Assembly: GCF_004514475.2 (NCBI RefSeq)
Contig: NZ_MYFO02000001.1
Location: forward strand, 186,001-250,000
DNA length: 64,000 bases
Source of the DNA: Paenibacillus athensensis
GTDB taxonomy: Bacteria; Bacillota; Bacilli; Paenibacillales; NBRC-103111
Direction of reading: 5' to 3'
Shown here: piece after piece, positions 15,665 through 24,308 of the stretch
Layout of the letters: every line of letters starts with the position of its first letter
How positions within the stretch are numbered: the first letter of the stretch is position 1
Made by a program: the position numbers and the translations under genes
Notes under the pieces: generated by a model
Seen by the model: only the letters and a program-made list of their open reading frames with translations
What the model was told of the DNA's origin: nothing
Databases searched by the model: none

Positions 15665-16348
15665 ATGATAGTTGCTTCCAAGGAACGATACTTGCCGGTC
15701 ACAATCAATACGCTGGTTTTGGCTAAAAATGACATGTACATCTATATTCATCGCGATGTGTACGAGCAGGCCGTTGTATTGGCTGACCGATACCCAGAAT
15801 TTCATACGCTGCGCACAGAGGTCGGCGGCTCACCGCTGAATGAGGAGACGGCCAAATGGTTTTATGAGCAAGCCCCCAAACCGCTCCATATTTTGGCTCC
15901 GTATCTTTGTCTGGTTGAAGGTCCGGTTGAGCCTGAATTTGAAGTGGTTTGTGGAGTGCTGCATGTGATTACGGCCATGATTCATGTTCGTAATTTTGTT
16001 GTCAAGCCGCCAGAAATTCGACGCAGCGTTTCTTTTTCGTTGTCCATACGTGAGGAATATGAGCTGGCTTGGGATCGTTTTTTTGCTACAGCCATTCCCT
16101 ACAAGGAACGCTACGGCCTCTTGCCGCAACAGCCAAGATCCATGCAGGAACCCGGAGACACTCACGTGGAACAACACGATGCGCAAGCACTGCCGGCCAC
16201 GTGGAGCTCGGTAGCTGAGCTTTCCGGACCTACGGACTGGCCACCTTCTTCAGCTCGCGCCCAGGAAACAACCGGCAGGCTTCCGGTTGTTTCGGCGGAG
16301 TCATTGGCCGAAGCTGAGCGTACAGCCACTCGCAACTTGCTCAAATAA
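15665..16348 (+). CDS. Unknown cytoplasmic protein of the type VII part
   Basis: A 227-residue protein without signal or membrane segments. Residues 1-170 look like a compact alpha/beta domain (SKERYLPVTINTLVLAKNDM, KWFYEQAPKPLHILAPYLCL). The last 60 are low complexity with Pro, Ser, Thr, Ala and Gln. I do not recognise it. ATG 15665 follows AAAGGA at 15648-15653; GTG 15656 is also in frame. Lying between the peptidase and a membrane protein of the locus, it is probably a cytoplasmic component, but no specific function can be given. Confidence 0.55.
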   Translation: MIVASKERYLPVTINTLVLAKNDMYIYIHRDVYEQAVVLADRYPEFHTLRTEVGGSPLNEETAKWFYEQAPKPLHILAPYLCLVEGPVEPEFEVVCGVLHVITAMIHVRNFVVKPPEIRRSVSFSLSIREEYELAWDRFFATAIPYKERYGLLPQQPRSMQEPGDTHVEQHDAQALPATWSSVAELSGPTDWPPSSARAQETTGRLPVVSAESLAEAERTATRNLLK

Positions 16349-16375
16349 GCCGTTAACAGAAACGAGGGCGGAAAC

Positions 16376-16888
16376 ATGTCGTTATGGAACATACAAATCG
16401 GACTTGCAGGAGCGCTGCTGTTGATCATCTGTCTGTTGCCCAAGGGAAGGCTTGCCTTAGTGATCTGCCGGAGGTTTTCAGCAAGTCATGCAGGAGGTTT
16501 TTTCCGAACCTTATCTTACTACTTACCTGTAGTAAACACGTACATGATCAAACGTGCCGTATACGGCAAAGCTTCATGGGCGAGTTGGGGCGCGTTGATA
16601 CTCTTATTAGGCATACTCGCTTCTATGCCGCTGGCGGGAGAAGGTCTATTGTCAACGATACAAGCTTATGTGCGGCTTAATCCCTTCGAACTGACATGCA
16701 TGGCTGGGTTCCTTATTGCAGTTGTGTTGTATATCGTGGAGCTGCAGTTGAATTGGGATCTGTGCGCAATGCTTGATCGGCGCAGATGGGTAGTATGGGC
16801 GATCCTCTTGCCGCCATTATGCAGCTTGTTGTTGGCTGAACGCATGATTGGCTACAGTCGGAAAATGAATTTTATTTGGGATGAATAG
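16376..16888 (+). CDS. Polytopic membrane protein of unknown function
   Basis: A 170-residue protein with about four hydrophobic segments (roughly 5-22, 66-86, 107-125 and 138-155) and short loops. No family was recognised. Small polytopic proteins such as EsaD-associated immunity proteins occur in type VII loci, and EssA is also membrane-bound, but EssA has a single span, so this is not an obvious EssA. It could be an assembly factor or an immunity protein. Confidence 0.55.
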   Translation: MSLWNIQIGLAGALLLIICLLPKGRLALVICRRFSASHAGGFFRTLSYYLPVVNTYMIKRAVYGKASWASWGALILLLGILASMPLAGEGLLSTIQAYVRLNPFELTCMAGFLIAVVLYIVELQLNWDLCAMLDRRRWVVWAILLPPLCSLLLAERMIGYSRKMNFIWDE

Positions 16889-16915
16889 CCCGGATCCGTA
16901 TAAGGAGGGAATTGT

Positions 16916-17167
16916 ATGAACGAGACGGTAAGCATCGATCAGGAGCAGGCGTACCGCTCAATGGAAGCGATCGCGCTTGAATTGCAAGGTCTGCATGCCG
17001 GTGTATCTCATTTACGCCAAGTTTACGCCGATGCGGCTGCGAGCAGCGATTTGACTTTTATTAAAATGCTTGAGGATAAATATGCCAGTTTGACCAAGGA
17101 ATTTGCCAAGCTGGTTGAGACTGTCGATGAAATGTTGAATAAATGGCAAGTGTCCAAGGAGGGGTAG
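16916..17167 (+). CDS. Small helical type VII-associated protein
   Basis: An 83-residue all-alpha protein, two helices broken near ADAAASSD, without a W-x-G motif. AAGGAGGG at 16902-16909 supports ATG 16916. Short helical proteins of this size in type VIIb loci act as partners that bind the targeting domain of an effector. Its 118-residue neighbour follows after only four bases, suggesting they work together. Confidence 0.55.
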   Translation: MNETVSIDQEQAYRSMEAIALELQGLHAGVSHLRQVYADAAASSDLTFIKMLEDKYASLTKEFAKLVETVDEMLNKWQVSKEG

Positions 17168-17171
17168 ATGT

Positions 17172-17528
17172 ATGGGAGGCAAAGGCAAAATGCTGGATCC
17201 CAAGCAACTGGATTCGATTTATTTTGAAAGTCGTCGTTTCGAGCAGCAAGCTGCCAATAGTATGCAAACGATTTATCAAGAGCTGACCAAGCTGAACGAT
17301 CCGGCTTTTCAAAGCCGTTTGTCAGGTGAAATGGGGGATACGACGAAAACGGCCATTGCCAATTTTGGCTTGGCCATCGATGTATTAAAGGATACCTTGC
17401 ACCACATGAGCAAGTTTATTGACACCAAGCTGGCCGGTGCGGCTCAACAAGCGAAAGAGAAGCTGAACAAGGAAAGAACGGACGGGGCGAATCCACTGTT
17501 TACGGCTGACAAACGCTTGCGCAAGTAA
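17172..17528 (+). CDS. Helical type VII-associated protein, possibly WXG100-like
   Basis: A 118-residue helical protein (KQLDSIYFESRRFEQQAANS, then FGLAIDVLKDTLHHMSKFID) with a break near LSGEMGDTTKT that may form the hairpin turn. There is no Trp in the turn. A strong AAGGAGGGG (17156-17164) precedes ATG 17172. The basic, polar tail (KEKLNKERTDGANPLFTADK) looks unstructured. A role as secreted partner or targeting factor fits the position; the family is not certain. Confidence 0.5.
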   Translation: MGGKGKMLDPKQLDSIYFESRRFEQQAANSMQTIYQELTKLNDPAFQSRLSGEMGDTTKTAIANFGLAIDVLKDTLHHMSKFIDTKLAGAAQQAKEKLNKERTDGANPLFTADKRLRK

Positions 17529-17533
17529 ATCTT

Positions 17534-17908
17534 TTACAGCCAATAGTTGTAAGCAAGAATGACCATCAGCACGAGAATGATTACGAAAAAAGACATCCAG
17601 ATTGTGCCCAACGTACGACGGGAAGATCGTTCACGCTGTTCGAAATCAAAAACGGTTTCACTTGGAGGCATGTCGACATCGGTTGCAAAATCGCCGCAGA
17701 CCAGCGCAAGCAACTGTAATTCCTCCTCAGGGGAAAGTTCGCCGATTTCATGATGGGGAGGCTGTACAATCTCAATTGAACGGTCGGCGTTATTGCGGAT
17801 CAGTCCCAAGCCGTTTTCACACATAAAATAGGAGAATGCCCCCGGCTTTACGGCTTCGGAGCCGAACTGTGCGGCGAATTGCGCCGCGGTCATTTCTTTT
17901 GTTTTCAA
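17534..17908 (-). CDS. C-tail-anchored membrane protein, opposite strand
   Basis: The only leftward gene within the 30-kb locus. The protein of about 124 residues has a soluble N-terminal part (TAAQFAAQFGSEAVKPGAFS and an acidic middle) and one C-terminal membrane helix (about the last 22 residues, IWMSFFVIILVLMVILAYNYWL). AAGGAG (17920-17925, minus strand) favours TTG 17908; a longer frame opens at 17929. A minus-strand TATAAT lies at 17950-17955, so it probably has its own promoter. It may be a regulator or inhibitor expressed separately from the main run. Confidence 0.6.
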   Translation of the reverse strand: MKTKEMTAAQFAAQFGSEAVKPGAFSYFMCENGLGLIRNNADRSIEIVQPPHHEIGELSPEEELQLLALVCGDFATDVDMPPSETVFDFEQRERSSRRTLGTIWMSFFVIILVLMVILAYNYWL

Positions 17909-18025
17909 TGAAGTGAAATCTCCTTTCAACGGGGCTTGTTGTATGGTCCATTATAACCGAAAGAGACAAAAACGTGTAATTTTGTATGTTCGTTGACCAA
18001 CCTCGCAAAGCGGGTGAATTTACAG

Positions 18026-18505
18026 ATGATGTATATCGGCACAGCAGCTCTATTTGCGGGAATGTTGGTTTTATTCTTGTTCTATTATGCTGCCCGGTCA
18101 CAAGAGAAGGAGCAGGCGTCAGAGATACCGCAAGCGGTAACCGGAGAACTCCTGCATTTTTTGGAAAAGGCTGATGATGCGTATATATTAACGCATGAAA
18201 CGCTAGAAATTCGTTTTTTCAGTCGGTATGCGACAAACCTGGTATGTAATGAGATTATGGAAGCCATTTATCAAAAGCCGCCCAAAATGTTCGGTACCCG
18301 CCGGTTTCGTCATCGCAGTTGGAGTATCGTCACGCAAAACGGCTCGGAGCTTGTCGTCCGCAAAGAGCTCGTTCATAAGCCGATTGTTATGAAAAAAGGT
18401 ATTCGCGTGGCTTTAGGCGACGATATGGTGGAATTGTGGACCATTACCTGCCATACTCACGGTTTTATCATCAAACAAGTTACCGAGCCGCTGCGTGCGC
18501 AGTAA
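18026..18505 (+). CDS. Membrane-anchored protein upstream of essC
   Basis: About 159 residues, starting with one hydrophobic helix (MMYIGTAALFAGMLVLFLFYY), then a soluble alpha/beta domain (LEIRFFSRYATNLVCNEIME, RHRSWSIVTQNGSELVVRKE). The frame is open from a TTG at 17993 that has no ribosome site; ATG 18026 follows GGGTG at 18012-18016 and starts at the membrane helix. One helix with a small domain, directly ahead of essC, is the expected position and plan of an EssA-like assembly protein, but I see no sequence match to EssA and offer this only as a possibility. Confidence 0.5.
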   Translation: MMYIGTAALFAGMLVLFLFYYAARSQEKEQASEIPQAVTGELLHFLEKADDAYILTHETLEIRFFSRYATNLVCNEIMEAIYQKPPKMFGTRRFRHRSWSIVTQNGSELVVRKELVHKPIVMKKGIRVALGDDMVELWTITCHTHGFIIKQVTEPLRAQ

Positions 18506-18517
18506 AGGGGGATCTAT

Positions 18518-21500
18518 ATGCAGCTTTCGCTGCTGAAGGACAGTGTGTTGTATACATGTGTGCTGCCTGAAAAGAAAAAAGGCCAGTATTGGGTTACGCA
18601 ATTGAATGCACATGGAGACGAGGAACAGGTCATTAGCGTCGAAGGAATGGACGGACGATGGGTCCTCAAATCAAACCGGAACGCTGCGATTCTCGATAGC
18701 GGTCAGGACAAGATCAAAGAGCTTGTATTGGAACCGCAAGCGATTTATCATATTCATTTGCGAAAAACCGATGAAACCGTAGTGTTATACACGGACCCGA
18801 TTACTGAAGACCGCAAGCTGTTTCGAAAATTCCGCTTGCCTTCAGCTGGGCGATTCAAAATTGGCCGTGTGGAAGGATGCGATATTCAATACGGCAACAA
18901 ATACGCCTCTTCACTCCATGCGGAATTGCATGTAACTCCAGCAGGGATGACCATTCAGGATTGTGGCAGCTCGAACGGAACGTTTGTCAATGGAATCAAA
19001 ATCAACGCCAAGGCAGTAGCGCCCAGCGACGTTATTTCCATCGTAGGTCTCAAGCTGATCATTGGAAATGGCTATATTGCCTTGAACAATCCCGACGGAC
19101 AAGTTCGATACAAACAAGAACTTCTGGTGCCCTTTGTCAAGCCTGCAGCCCCGTTAGCTTCCGATGATGACGAACCGGAGCAGCAGGAGGTAAGGTTGTT
19201 TTACCGCTCTCCACGGTTTAAGAGGGAAATTGATCGGCCGGAATTGACGATTGATGCACCGCCAGCGTTGGGGAATCAGGACCCGATGCCGTTAGTGCTG
19301 CTTCTTGGGCCTTCATTGACAATGGGCATGGCTTCAGCATTTACCGGGCTTGTAGCCGTACAAAATGTATTGGGCTCCGGAGGCAGTATGATGAAGGCGA
19401 TGCCGATGATCGTCATGTCCTCCAGCATGCTGCTGGGTACCATTTTTTGGCCGATCATGTCCCGGAAATACGAAGACCGCAAACGCAAGCAGCGCGAGAA
19501 AACGCGCAAGCTGAAATATATGAACTATCTGGAAGGGATACGCAAAGAAATCGCCGCGGAATCCGACAAACAAAGCAGCATTTTGCATGAAAATCATGTG
19601 ACGTTGGACCAATGCATGAACAGAATAAAGACGAGAGAACGCAATTTGTGGGAGCGTACGCGCCGGCAGAATGATTTTCTCAAGGTTAGGCTCGGTTTGG
19701 GCACCTTGCCGCTTTCTATTGAAGTCAAGCATCCGCCCAAACGTTTTTCAATGGATGATGACAGTTTACAAGATGAACTGAATCAACTGGCCGTGGAGCC
19801 AAAACTGTTGCACCAGGTGCCGGTTTCTTTTTCACTGATTGATCATTGGGTAAGCGGGATGATTGGCAACCGGGAGGAAGTAGCCGCGTTTGTTAAAGGT
19901 CTGATCTTTCAATTGACAGCCTTGCATAGCTACGACGAGCTCAAGCTGGTTTTTATATTCGATCGAAAAGAATACGATATGTGGGAGTTTGTCAAATGGC
20001 TACCGCACGTCTGGAATGAAGATAAATCCGTAAGATTTCTCGCTACGACGGTCAATGAAGTCAAGGAGCTTTCTGCCTTTCTGGAAAGGGAGATGGCCAG
20101 TCGCGACCAGCTGAGGGAGGAAGAATTAAGAGACGTTTCACCCTATTATCTGATTATAGCCTTGGACAAGCATCTGGCATTGAAAGCCGAAGCATTAAGC
20201 CAACTGCTCAAGCAAAAGAAAAACATAGGTATCAGTTTGATCAATGTGTATGAAGAGCTGATGCAGCTTCCCAAGGAATGCTCTTGGGTGATTGATTTTC
20301 AAGGCGGAACCGCCAAAATTTATGATAAAAACGATACGTCGGCGCATACGCAGTCCTTTATGCCGGACCGTTGTGCTCCCGGCGGGGAAATGGAGCTGGC
20401 CGTCGCTCTGGCCAATATTGAATTGGATTCAGCGGAAACGGCATATACACTGCCGCAAACCTTGACTTTTCTCGAAATGTTTGGCGTGGGCAAGATTGAA
20501 CACTTGAATGCTCTTACGCGCTGGAAAGAAAACGATCCTACGCTTTCGCTGCAGACTCCAATCGGCGTGGACCCGGGAGGGGAATGGTTTTTTCTGGATT
20601 TGCATGAAAAGTTTCATGGTCCGCATGGCCTGATTGCCGGGATGACAGGTTCGGGCAAAAGCGAATTTATTATGACGTTTATTTTGTCATTGGCTGTGAA
20701 TTATCATCCGCATGAAGTAGCGTTTATTTTGATTGACTACAAGGGCGGCGGGATGGCGAACGCATTTCTTGATTTGCCGCACTTGGCGGGTACGATTACG
20801 AATCTGGACGGAGCTTCGGTAAAACGTTCGCTGATTTCAATTCAAAGTGAATTGAAACGGCGACAAGCTATTTTTAGCGAAACGAGCAAGCGCTTGACGA
20901 TCAGCAACATGGATATTTACAAGTACCAAAAGCTTTTCCGCGAAGGCCGGGTGGACGAGCCGCTTCAGCATCTGTTTATCATCTCCGATGAGTTTGCTGA
21001 GCTGAAAACACAGCAGCCGGAGTTTATGACGCAGCTGGTCAGCGCAGCCCGGATCGGTCGCAGCCTAGGCGTGCATTTGATTTTGGCTACTCAAAAGCCG
21101 TCCGGTGTTGTCGACGACCAGATTTGGAGTAACAGCAGGTTCCGCATTTGTTTGAAGGTACAGGAGAAAGCCGACAGCATGGATATGATTAAAAGACCGG
21201 ATGCAGCCAATCTTTCGGTTACGGGCCGCTACTACGTTCAGGTAGGCTTTAACGAATTGTTCGCCCTCGGCCAATCGGGATGGGCGGGAGCTCCCTATGA
21301 GCCATCCGATCGGGCAGAACGGAAAAAGGAAGCGCAAATTGCTGTCGTGGACAACCTGGGGCGTGTTTTGAAGCAAGTCAAAGCCGACAATCGCCGAATC
21401 GTTCGCAATCCGCCCAAACAGATTGATGAAATTAATTGCTATTTAAAAAGCATTGCCGATGAAGAGCACATCAAGGTACGTCCGATGTGGCTCGAACCGA

Positions 21501-23122
21501 TTCCCGGCTTGATTCATCTGGCAGGGTTGCGGGCCAAATACGGACAGGCGATGAAGGGCCGCTACGAGCTTGATCCGATCGTGGGGGAAGTGGATAACCC
21601 GGCCAGCCAGAGTCAGCATGTCATGCGCTTTCCGTTGAGCCGTGAAGGCAATGCGGTTATTTATGGAGCGGCCGGGAGCGGTAAAACAACATTTGTAACT
21701 ACGCTCATGCACAGTCTGATGACAGAGCATACGCCGGATGAAGTAAATATTTACGCGTTAGATTTTGCTTCGGAAACTTTGCGAGCTTTTGCCAAAGCGC
21801 CGCATGTCGGCGATGTGCTGCTTGCGCATGAAGCTGAAAAGGTTGCCAATTTGTTTAAAATGCTGCAAAAGGAGCTTGTCGTTCGCAAAAAACGATTTGC
21901 CGATTACGGAGGCGATTATCATTCATATGTCCAATCGTCGCCTCAAGGAGCAGCAGCTATTGTGGTCATTATTCATAACTTCTCCGCGTTTGCAGAAACG
22001 TTTGGAGAGCTTGAGGACACGATGGCTTTTTTATCGCGTGAGGGCTTGAAGTACGGGGTGTATTTTGTGTTGACTGCTCTGAATACAGGGGCGGTTCGAT
22101 ACCGGATTTTGCAAAATTTCAAACAGCTTTATGTGCTGCAATTAAATGATCCGTCGGACTATAGCAGTGTTTTGGGCAATGTGGAGGGGCTGTTTCCATC
22201 CAAATTCAAGGGCAGAGGCATTTTCAAAACAGACAGTGTCTACGAGTTCCAAACGGCGCATGTCCATGAACAGCCGGAGCGCGTTTTCGAAGCCGTGCGA
22301 ACGTTCAGCTCGGACTGTGCGGCGCAGTGGAGCGGATCGCCCGCGCCTCGTATTCCCATTTTGCCCGACAGGGTTGATACCGAGTACCTGATGAATGAAC
22401 TGAAGCGTTCGGAAGCTGCATTGCCCGTTGGTATTGAAAAAGCGAGCCTGCAGATCAGCTCTTGCGATTTTGAGCAAAGCTATGTTCACGTGGTGATGTC
22501 GCAAGCCGCTGAAAAATCGAGCTTTCTACAAGGCTTGTCCGAGGCATTTGCAGCTAGAAATCGCGCCAGCGTGCTGGTTTTGGACCCTGATAATCGGTTT
22601 AACAAGGATGAGGATGCGGCATATCGCCGAGTCGTGAGGCCGGATGATCTGGAAGCTAGCGTTGTGGAGCTGTTTTCCACGCTGGTCACACGCAATAATG
22701 CCTATAAGGATGCGATTGCCGGCGGACAGCCCGCTCCCGAATTTGAAAAGCAGGTGTGTATCGTGCAGTCGTTAACCTCACTGTTGTCCAGCTTGTCGGA
22801 TGACGGCAGGGATAAACTGAAGGTGCTTTTGGAAAAAGGCGAAGCGGCCTACCAAGTGGTGTTCATTTTGGCGGATACGGTATCGGGCTTTTCGTCGGTG
22901 TCCTTCGAAGCGTGGTTTAAGAGCAAGGTATCGACCAACGACGGCATTTGGGTGGGGAACGGCATTGCTGATCAGTACCAGCTACGACTGGCCAAAACGT
23001 CCAGCGAGCTTTATCAGGAGCTTGCGCCAGGGTTCGGATATGTCGTGCGCAAGGGTCAACCCGTCTTGACCAAGCTGCTGGTGTCCGTAACCGATCAGAC
23101 GGAGGTAGGAGAAGATGGATAA
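18518..23122 (+). CDS. essC: EssC/YukB type VII secretion motor with intact-looking FHA domain
   Basis: A 1534-residue FtsK/SpoIIIE ATPase, the motor of type VIIb secretion and about the usual length. A degenerate N-terminal FHA-like module (1-95) is followed by an FHA domain at about 100-190 with GR, SSLH and SSNGTFVNG, so the Arg, Ser and Asn that contact phosphothreonine are present. Two membrane helices lie at about 258-280 and 293-313. ATPase domain 1 has Walker A GMTGSGKS (about 708-715) and the Walker B-like AFILIDYKGGGM. Domain 2 has GAAGSGKTT (about 1050-1058). A third domain (about 1310-1534) keeps only SQAAEKSS in the P-loop position and is probably inactive. AAAGGGGG at 18505-18512 precedes ATG 18518. 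It overlaps the YukD-like gene by eight bases. Confidence 0.93.
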   Translation: MQLSLLKDSVLYTCVLPEKKKGQYWVTQLNAHGDEEQVISVEGMDGRWVLKSNRNAAILDSGQDKIKELVLEPQAIYHIHLRKTDETVVLYTDPITEDRKLFRKFRLPSAGRFKIGRVEGCDIQYGNKYASSLHAELHVTPAGMTIQDCGSSNGTFVNGIKINAKAVAPSDVISIVGLKLIIGNGYIALNNPDGQVRYKQELLVPFVKPAAPLASDDDEPEQQEVRLFYRSPRFKREIDRPELTIDAPPALGNQDPMPLVLLLGPSLTMGMASAFTGLVAVQNVLGSGGSMMKAMPMIVMSSSMLLGTIFWPIMSRKYEDRKRKQREKTRKLKYMNYLEGIRKEIAAESDKQSSILHENHVTLDQCMNRIKTRERNLWERTRRQNDFLKVRLGLGTLPLSIEVKHPPKRFSMDDDSLQDELNQLAVEPKLLHQVPVSFSLIDHWVSGMIGNREEVAAFVKGLIFQLTALHSYDELKLVFIFDRKEYDMWEFVKWLPHVWNEDKSVRFLATTVNEVKELSAFLEREMASRDQLREEELRDVSPYYLIIALDKHLALKAEALSQLLKQKKNIGISLINVYEELMQLPKECSWVIDFQGGTAKIYDKNDTSAHTQSFMPDRCAPGGEMELAVALANIELDSAETAYTLPQTLTFLEMFGVGKIEHLNALTRWKENDPTLSLQTPIGVDPGGEWFFLDLHEKFHGPHGLIAGMTGSGKSEFIMTFILSLAVNYHPHEVAFILIDYKGGGMANAFLDLPHLAGTITNLDGASVKRSLISIQSELKRRQAIFSETSKRLTISNMDIYKYQKLFREGRVDEPLQHLFIISDEFAELKTQQPEFMTQLVSAARIGRSLGVHLILATQKPSGVVDDQIWSNSRFRICLKVQEKADSMDMIKRPDAANLSVTGRYYVQVGFNELFALGQSGWAGAPYEPSDRAERKKEAQIAVVDNLGRVLKQVKADNRRIVRNPPKQIDEINCYLKSIADEEHIKVRPMWLEPIPGLIHLAGLRAKYGQAMKGRYELDPIVGEVDNPASQSQHVMRFPLSREGNAVIYGAAGSGKTTFVTTLMHSLMTEHTPDEVNIYALDFASETLRAFAKAPHVGDVLLAHEAEKVANLFKMLQKELVVRKKRFADYGGDYHSYVQSSPQGAAAIVVIIHNFSAFAETFGELEDTMAFLSREGLKYGVYFVLTALNTGAVRYRILQNFKQLYVLQLNDPSDYSSVLGNVEGLFPSKFKGRGIFKTDSVYEFQTAHVHEQPERVFEAVRTFSSDCAAQWSGSPAPRIPILPDRVDTEYLMNELKRSEAALPVGIEKASLQISSCDFEQSYVHVVMSQAAEKSSFLQGLSEAFAARNRASVLVLDPDNRFNKDEDAAYRRVVRPDDLEASVVELFSTLVTRNNAYKDAIAGGQPAPEFEKQVCIVQSLTSLLSSLSDDGRDKLKVLLEKGEAAYQVVFILADTVSGFSSVSFEAWFKSKVSTNDGIWVGNGIADQYQLRLAKTSSELYQELAPGFGYVVRKGQPVLTKLLVSVTDQTEVGEDG

Positions 23123-23366
23123 AATTATGATCGAGCTGTTTGTGCCGGCAGTGAATCAGCATTACGACGTGTTTATCCCGCTTTACGGGAAGCTTTACGA
23201 AATTGAACAACTGCTGACGAGAGCGATTGTCGATTTGTCCGAGGGGTATTTTGCAGCAGCAGCGGATACGGTATTGTGCGACCGTGTCTCTGGAAGTGTG
23301 CTGGATGTGAAGTTGACTGCTCAGGAGGCCGGTTTGCAAAATGGCTCCAAGTTACTTTTGTTGTAA
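23115..23366 (+). CDS. yukD: YukD/EsaB ubiquitin-like type VII protein
   Basis: An 83-residue protein with the YukD pattern: starting strand MIELFVPAVNQHYDVFIPL, a helix EIEQLLTRAIVDLSE, and a hydrophobic end NGSKLLLL, as in ubiquitin-like beta-grasp proteins. YukD/EsaB is a small cytoplasmic core part or regulator of type VIIb systems. The ATG lies inside the end of essC (eight-base overlap), with GGAGGTAGGAG just upstream. This close linkage to essC supports the identity. Confidence 0.85.
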   Translation: MDKIMIELFVPAVNQHYDVFIPLYGKLYEIEQLLTRAIVDLSEGYFAAAADTVLCDRVSGSVLDVKLTAQEAGLQNGSKLLLL

Positions 23367-23495
23367 AAAGTGTTTGTGGTTGCCGCCCGTGCAGAATCTG
23401 CTGGAATGACTTGCCTGATTGGGAAATTCATGTGATGATAAGGCGAGAAAGCCGATAGACCAAACAACAGCCACGGGCAAATGACAGGGGTTGGA

Positions 23496-24266
23496 ATGAT
23501 GAAAAAAGCAGTGAAGGTGGTGTTGGCCATCATGAGTATGGCATCGATGCTCGCATTGGCCGCTTGCGGAAATAAAGATGCAGCGGCAGCGAAGAAAATG
23601 GTTGATTATTTGCAGCTCAAGTACGGCGAAACCTTTGTTGTAGATACGATTGGCGGAGGCTACGGGACGTTAACCACGAATACGCTCAAGGCTGAGGTTT
23701 ATCCGGAAGGTCACCCTGATCGTAAGTTTCAAGTAGAAATTTCGAAAGATCTGGATAAAGTTTGGGACAGCTATATGAATGTGATCATGGCGGAAAAGCT
23801 GGATCAGCAATTGGCAGAGCGCGCCCAGGTGATTTTTCAAAAACCTGCTTGGGTTAAAAGCTATCTGACCAACGGTGGTTTATCGTTTCCGGATACCGAT
23901 TTGAATGACAAAGACATGAGTGTGAGCGATTATGTGAAAAAAAAGAGGACTTATGTGGTAGCAAACATTTTTCTTGATGCCGGGGGGCCCGCCGTGCCTG
24001 CCGCAGCAGCGCCGTTGATCGATCAGATGGCCGATGCAGGATTACAAATGGGCATGGATGATCTGTATGTCGATGTCTACTACTTGAAACCTGCTGCCTT
24101 TCAATCGGTAGCTGCAAATTACAGTAAAGAGAAAGACCCTATGGTCTTTTATGCACAAAAGGAAAATTGTTTTAGTAAGGGCTTTACGGAAGTCGTGGAA
24201 GGGCAAAAGAAATATTCACTGAACGAGATTATTGAAAAGTTTCACAGCCTATCGGAAAGCGATTGA
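23496..24266 (+). CDS. Lipoprotein, possible immunity protein for the lipase
   Basis: A lipoprotein of about 256 residues with signal peptide and lipobox (ALAAC, Cys24 from ATG 23496; ATG 23499 is equally possible). The mature part starts KKMVDYLQLKYGETFVVDTI, with a helix and then strands (GTLTTNTLKAEVYPEG). This recalls the cystatin-like fold of small Gram-positive lipoproteins. It lies directly before a lipase gene. In Staphylococcus aureus the type VII lipase TslA is countered by lipoproteins, so an immunity role on the outer membrane face is plausible. That link is by analogy; no direct match to TilA or DUF4467 was established. Confidence 0.65.
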   Translation: MMKKAVKVVLAIMSMASMLALAACGNKDAAAAKKMVDYLQLKYGETFVVDTIGGGYGTLTTNTLKAEVYPEGHPDRKFQVEISKDLDKVWDSYMNVIMAEKLDQQLAERAQVIFQKPAWVKSYLTNGGLSFPDTDLNDKDMSVSDYVKKKRTYVVANIFLDAGGPAVPAAAAPLIDQMADAGLQMGMDDLYVDVYYLKPAAFQSVAANYSKEKDPMVFYAQKENCFSKGFTEVVEGQKKYSLNEIIEKFHSLSESD

Positions 24267-24308
24267 TATGACCGGCAATAATATTGCGGAGGGAGGGTGA
24301 TCTACAGC

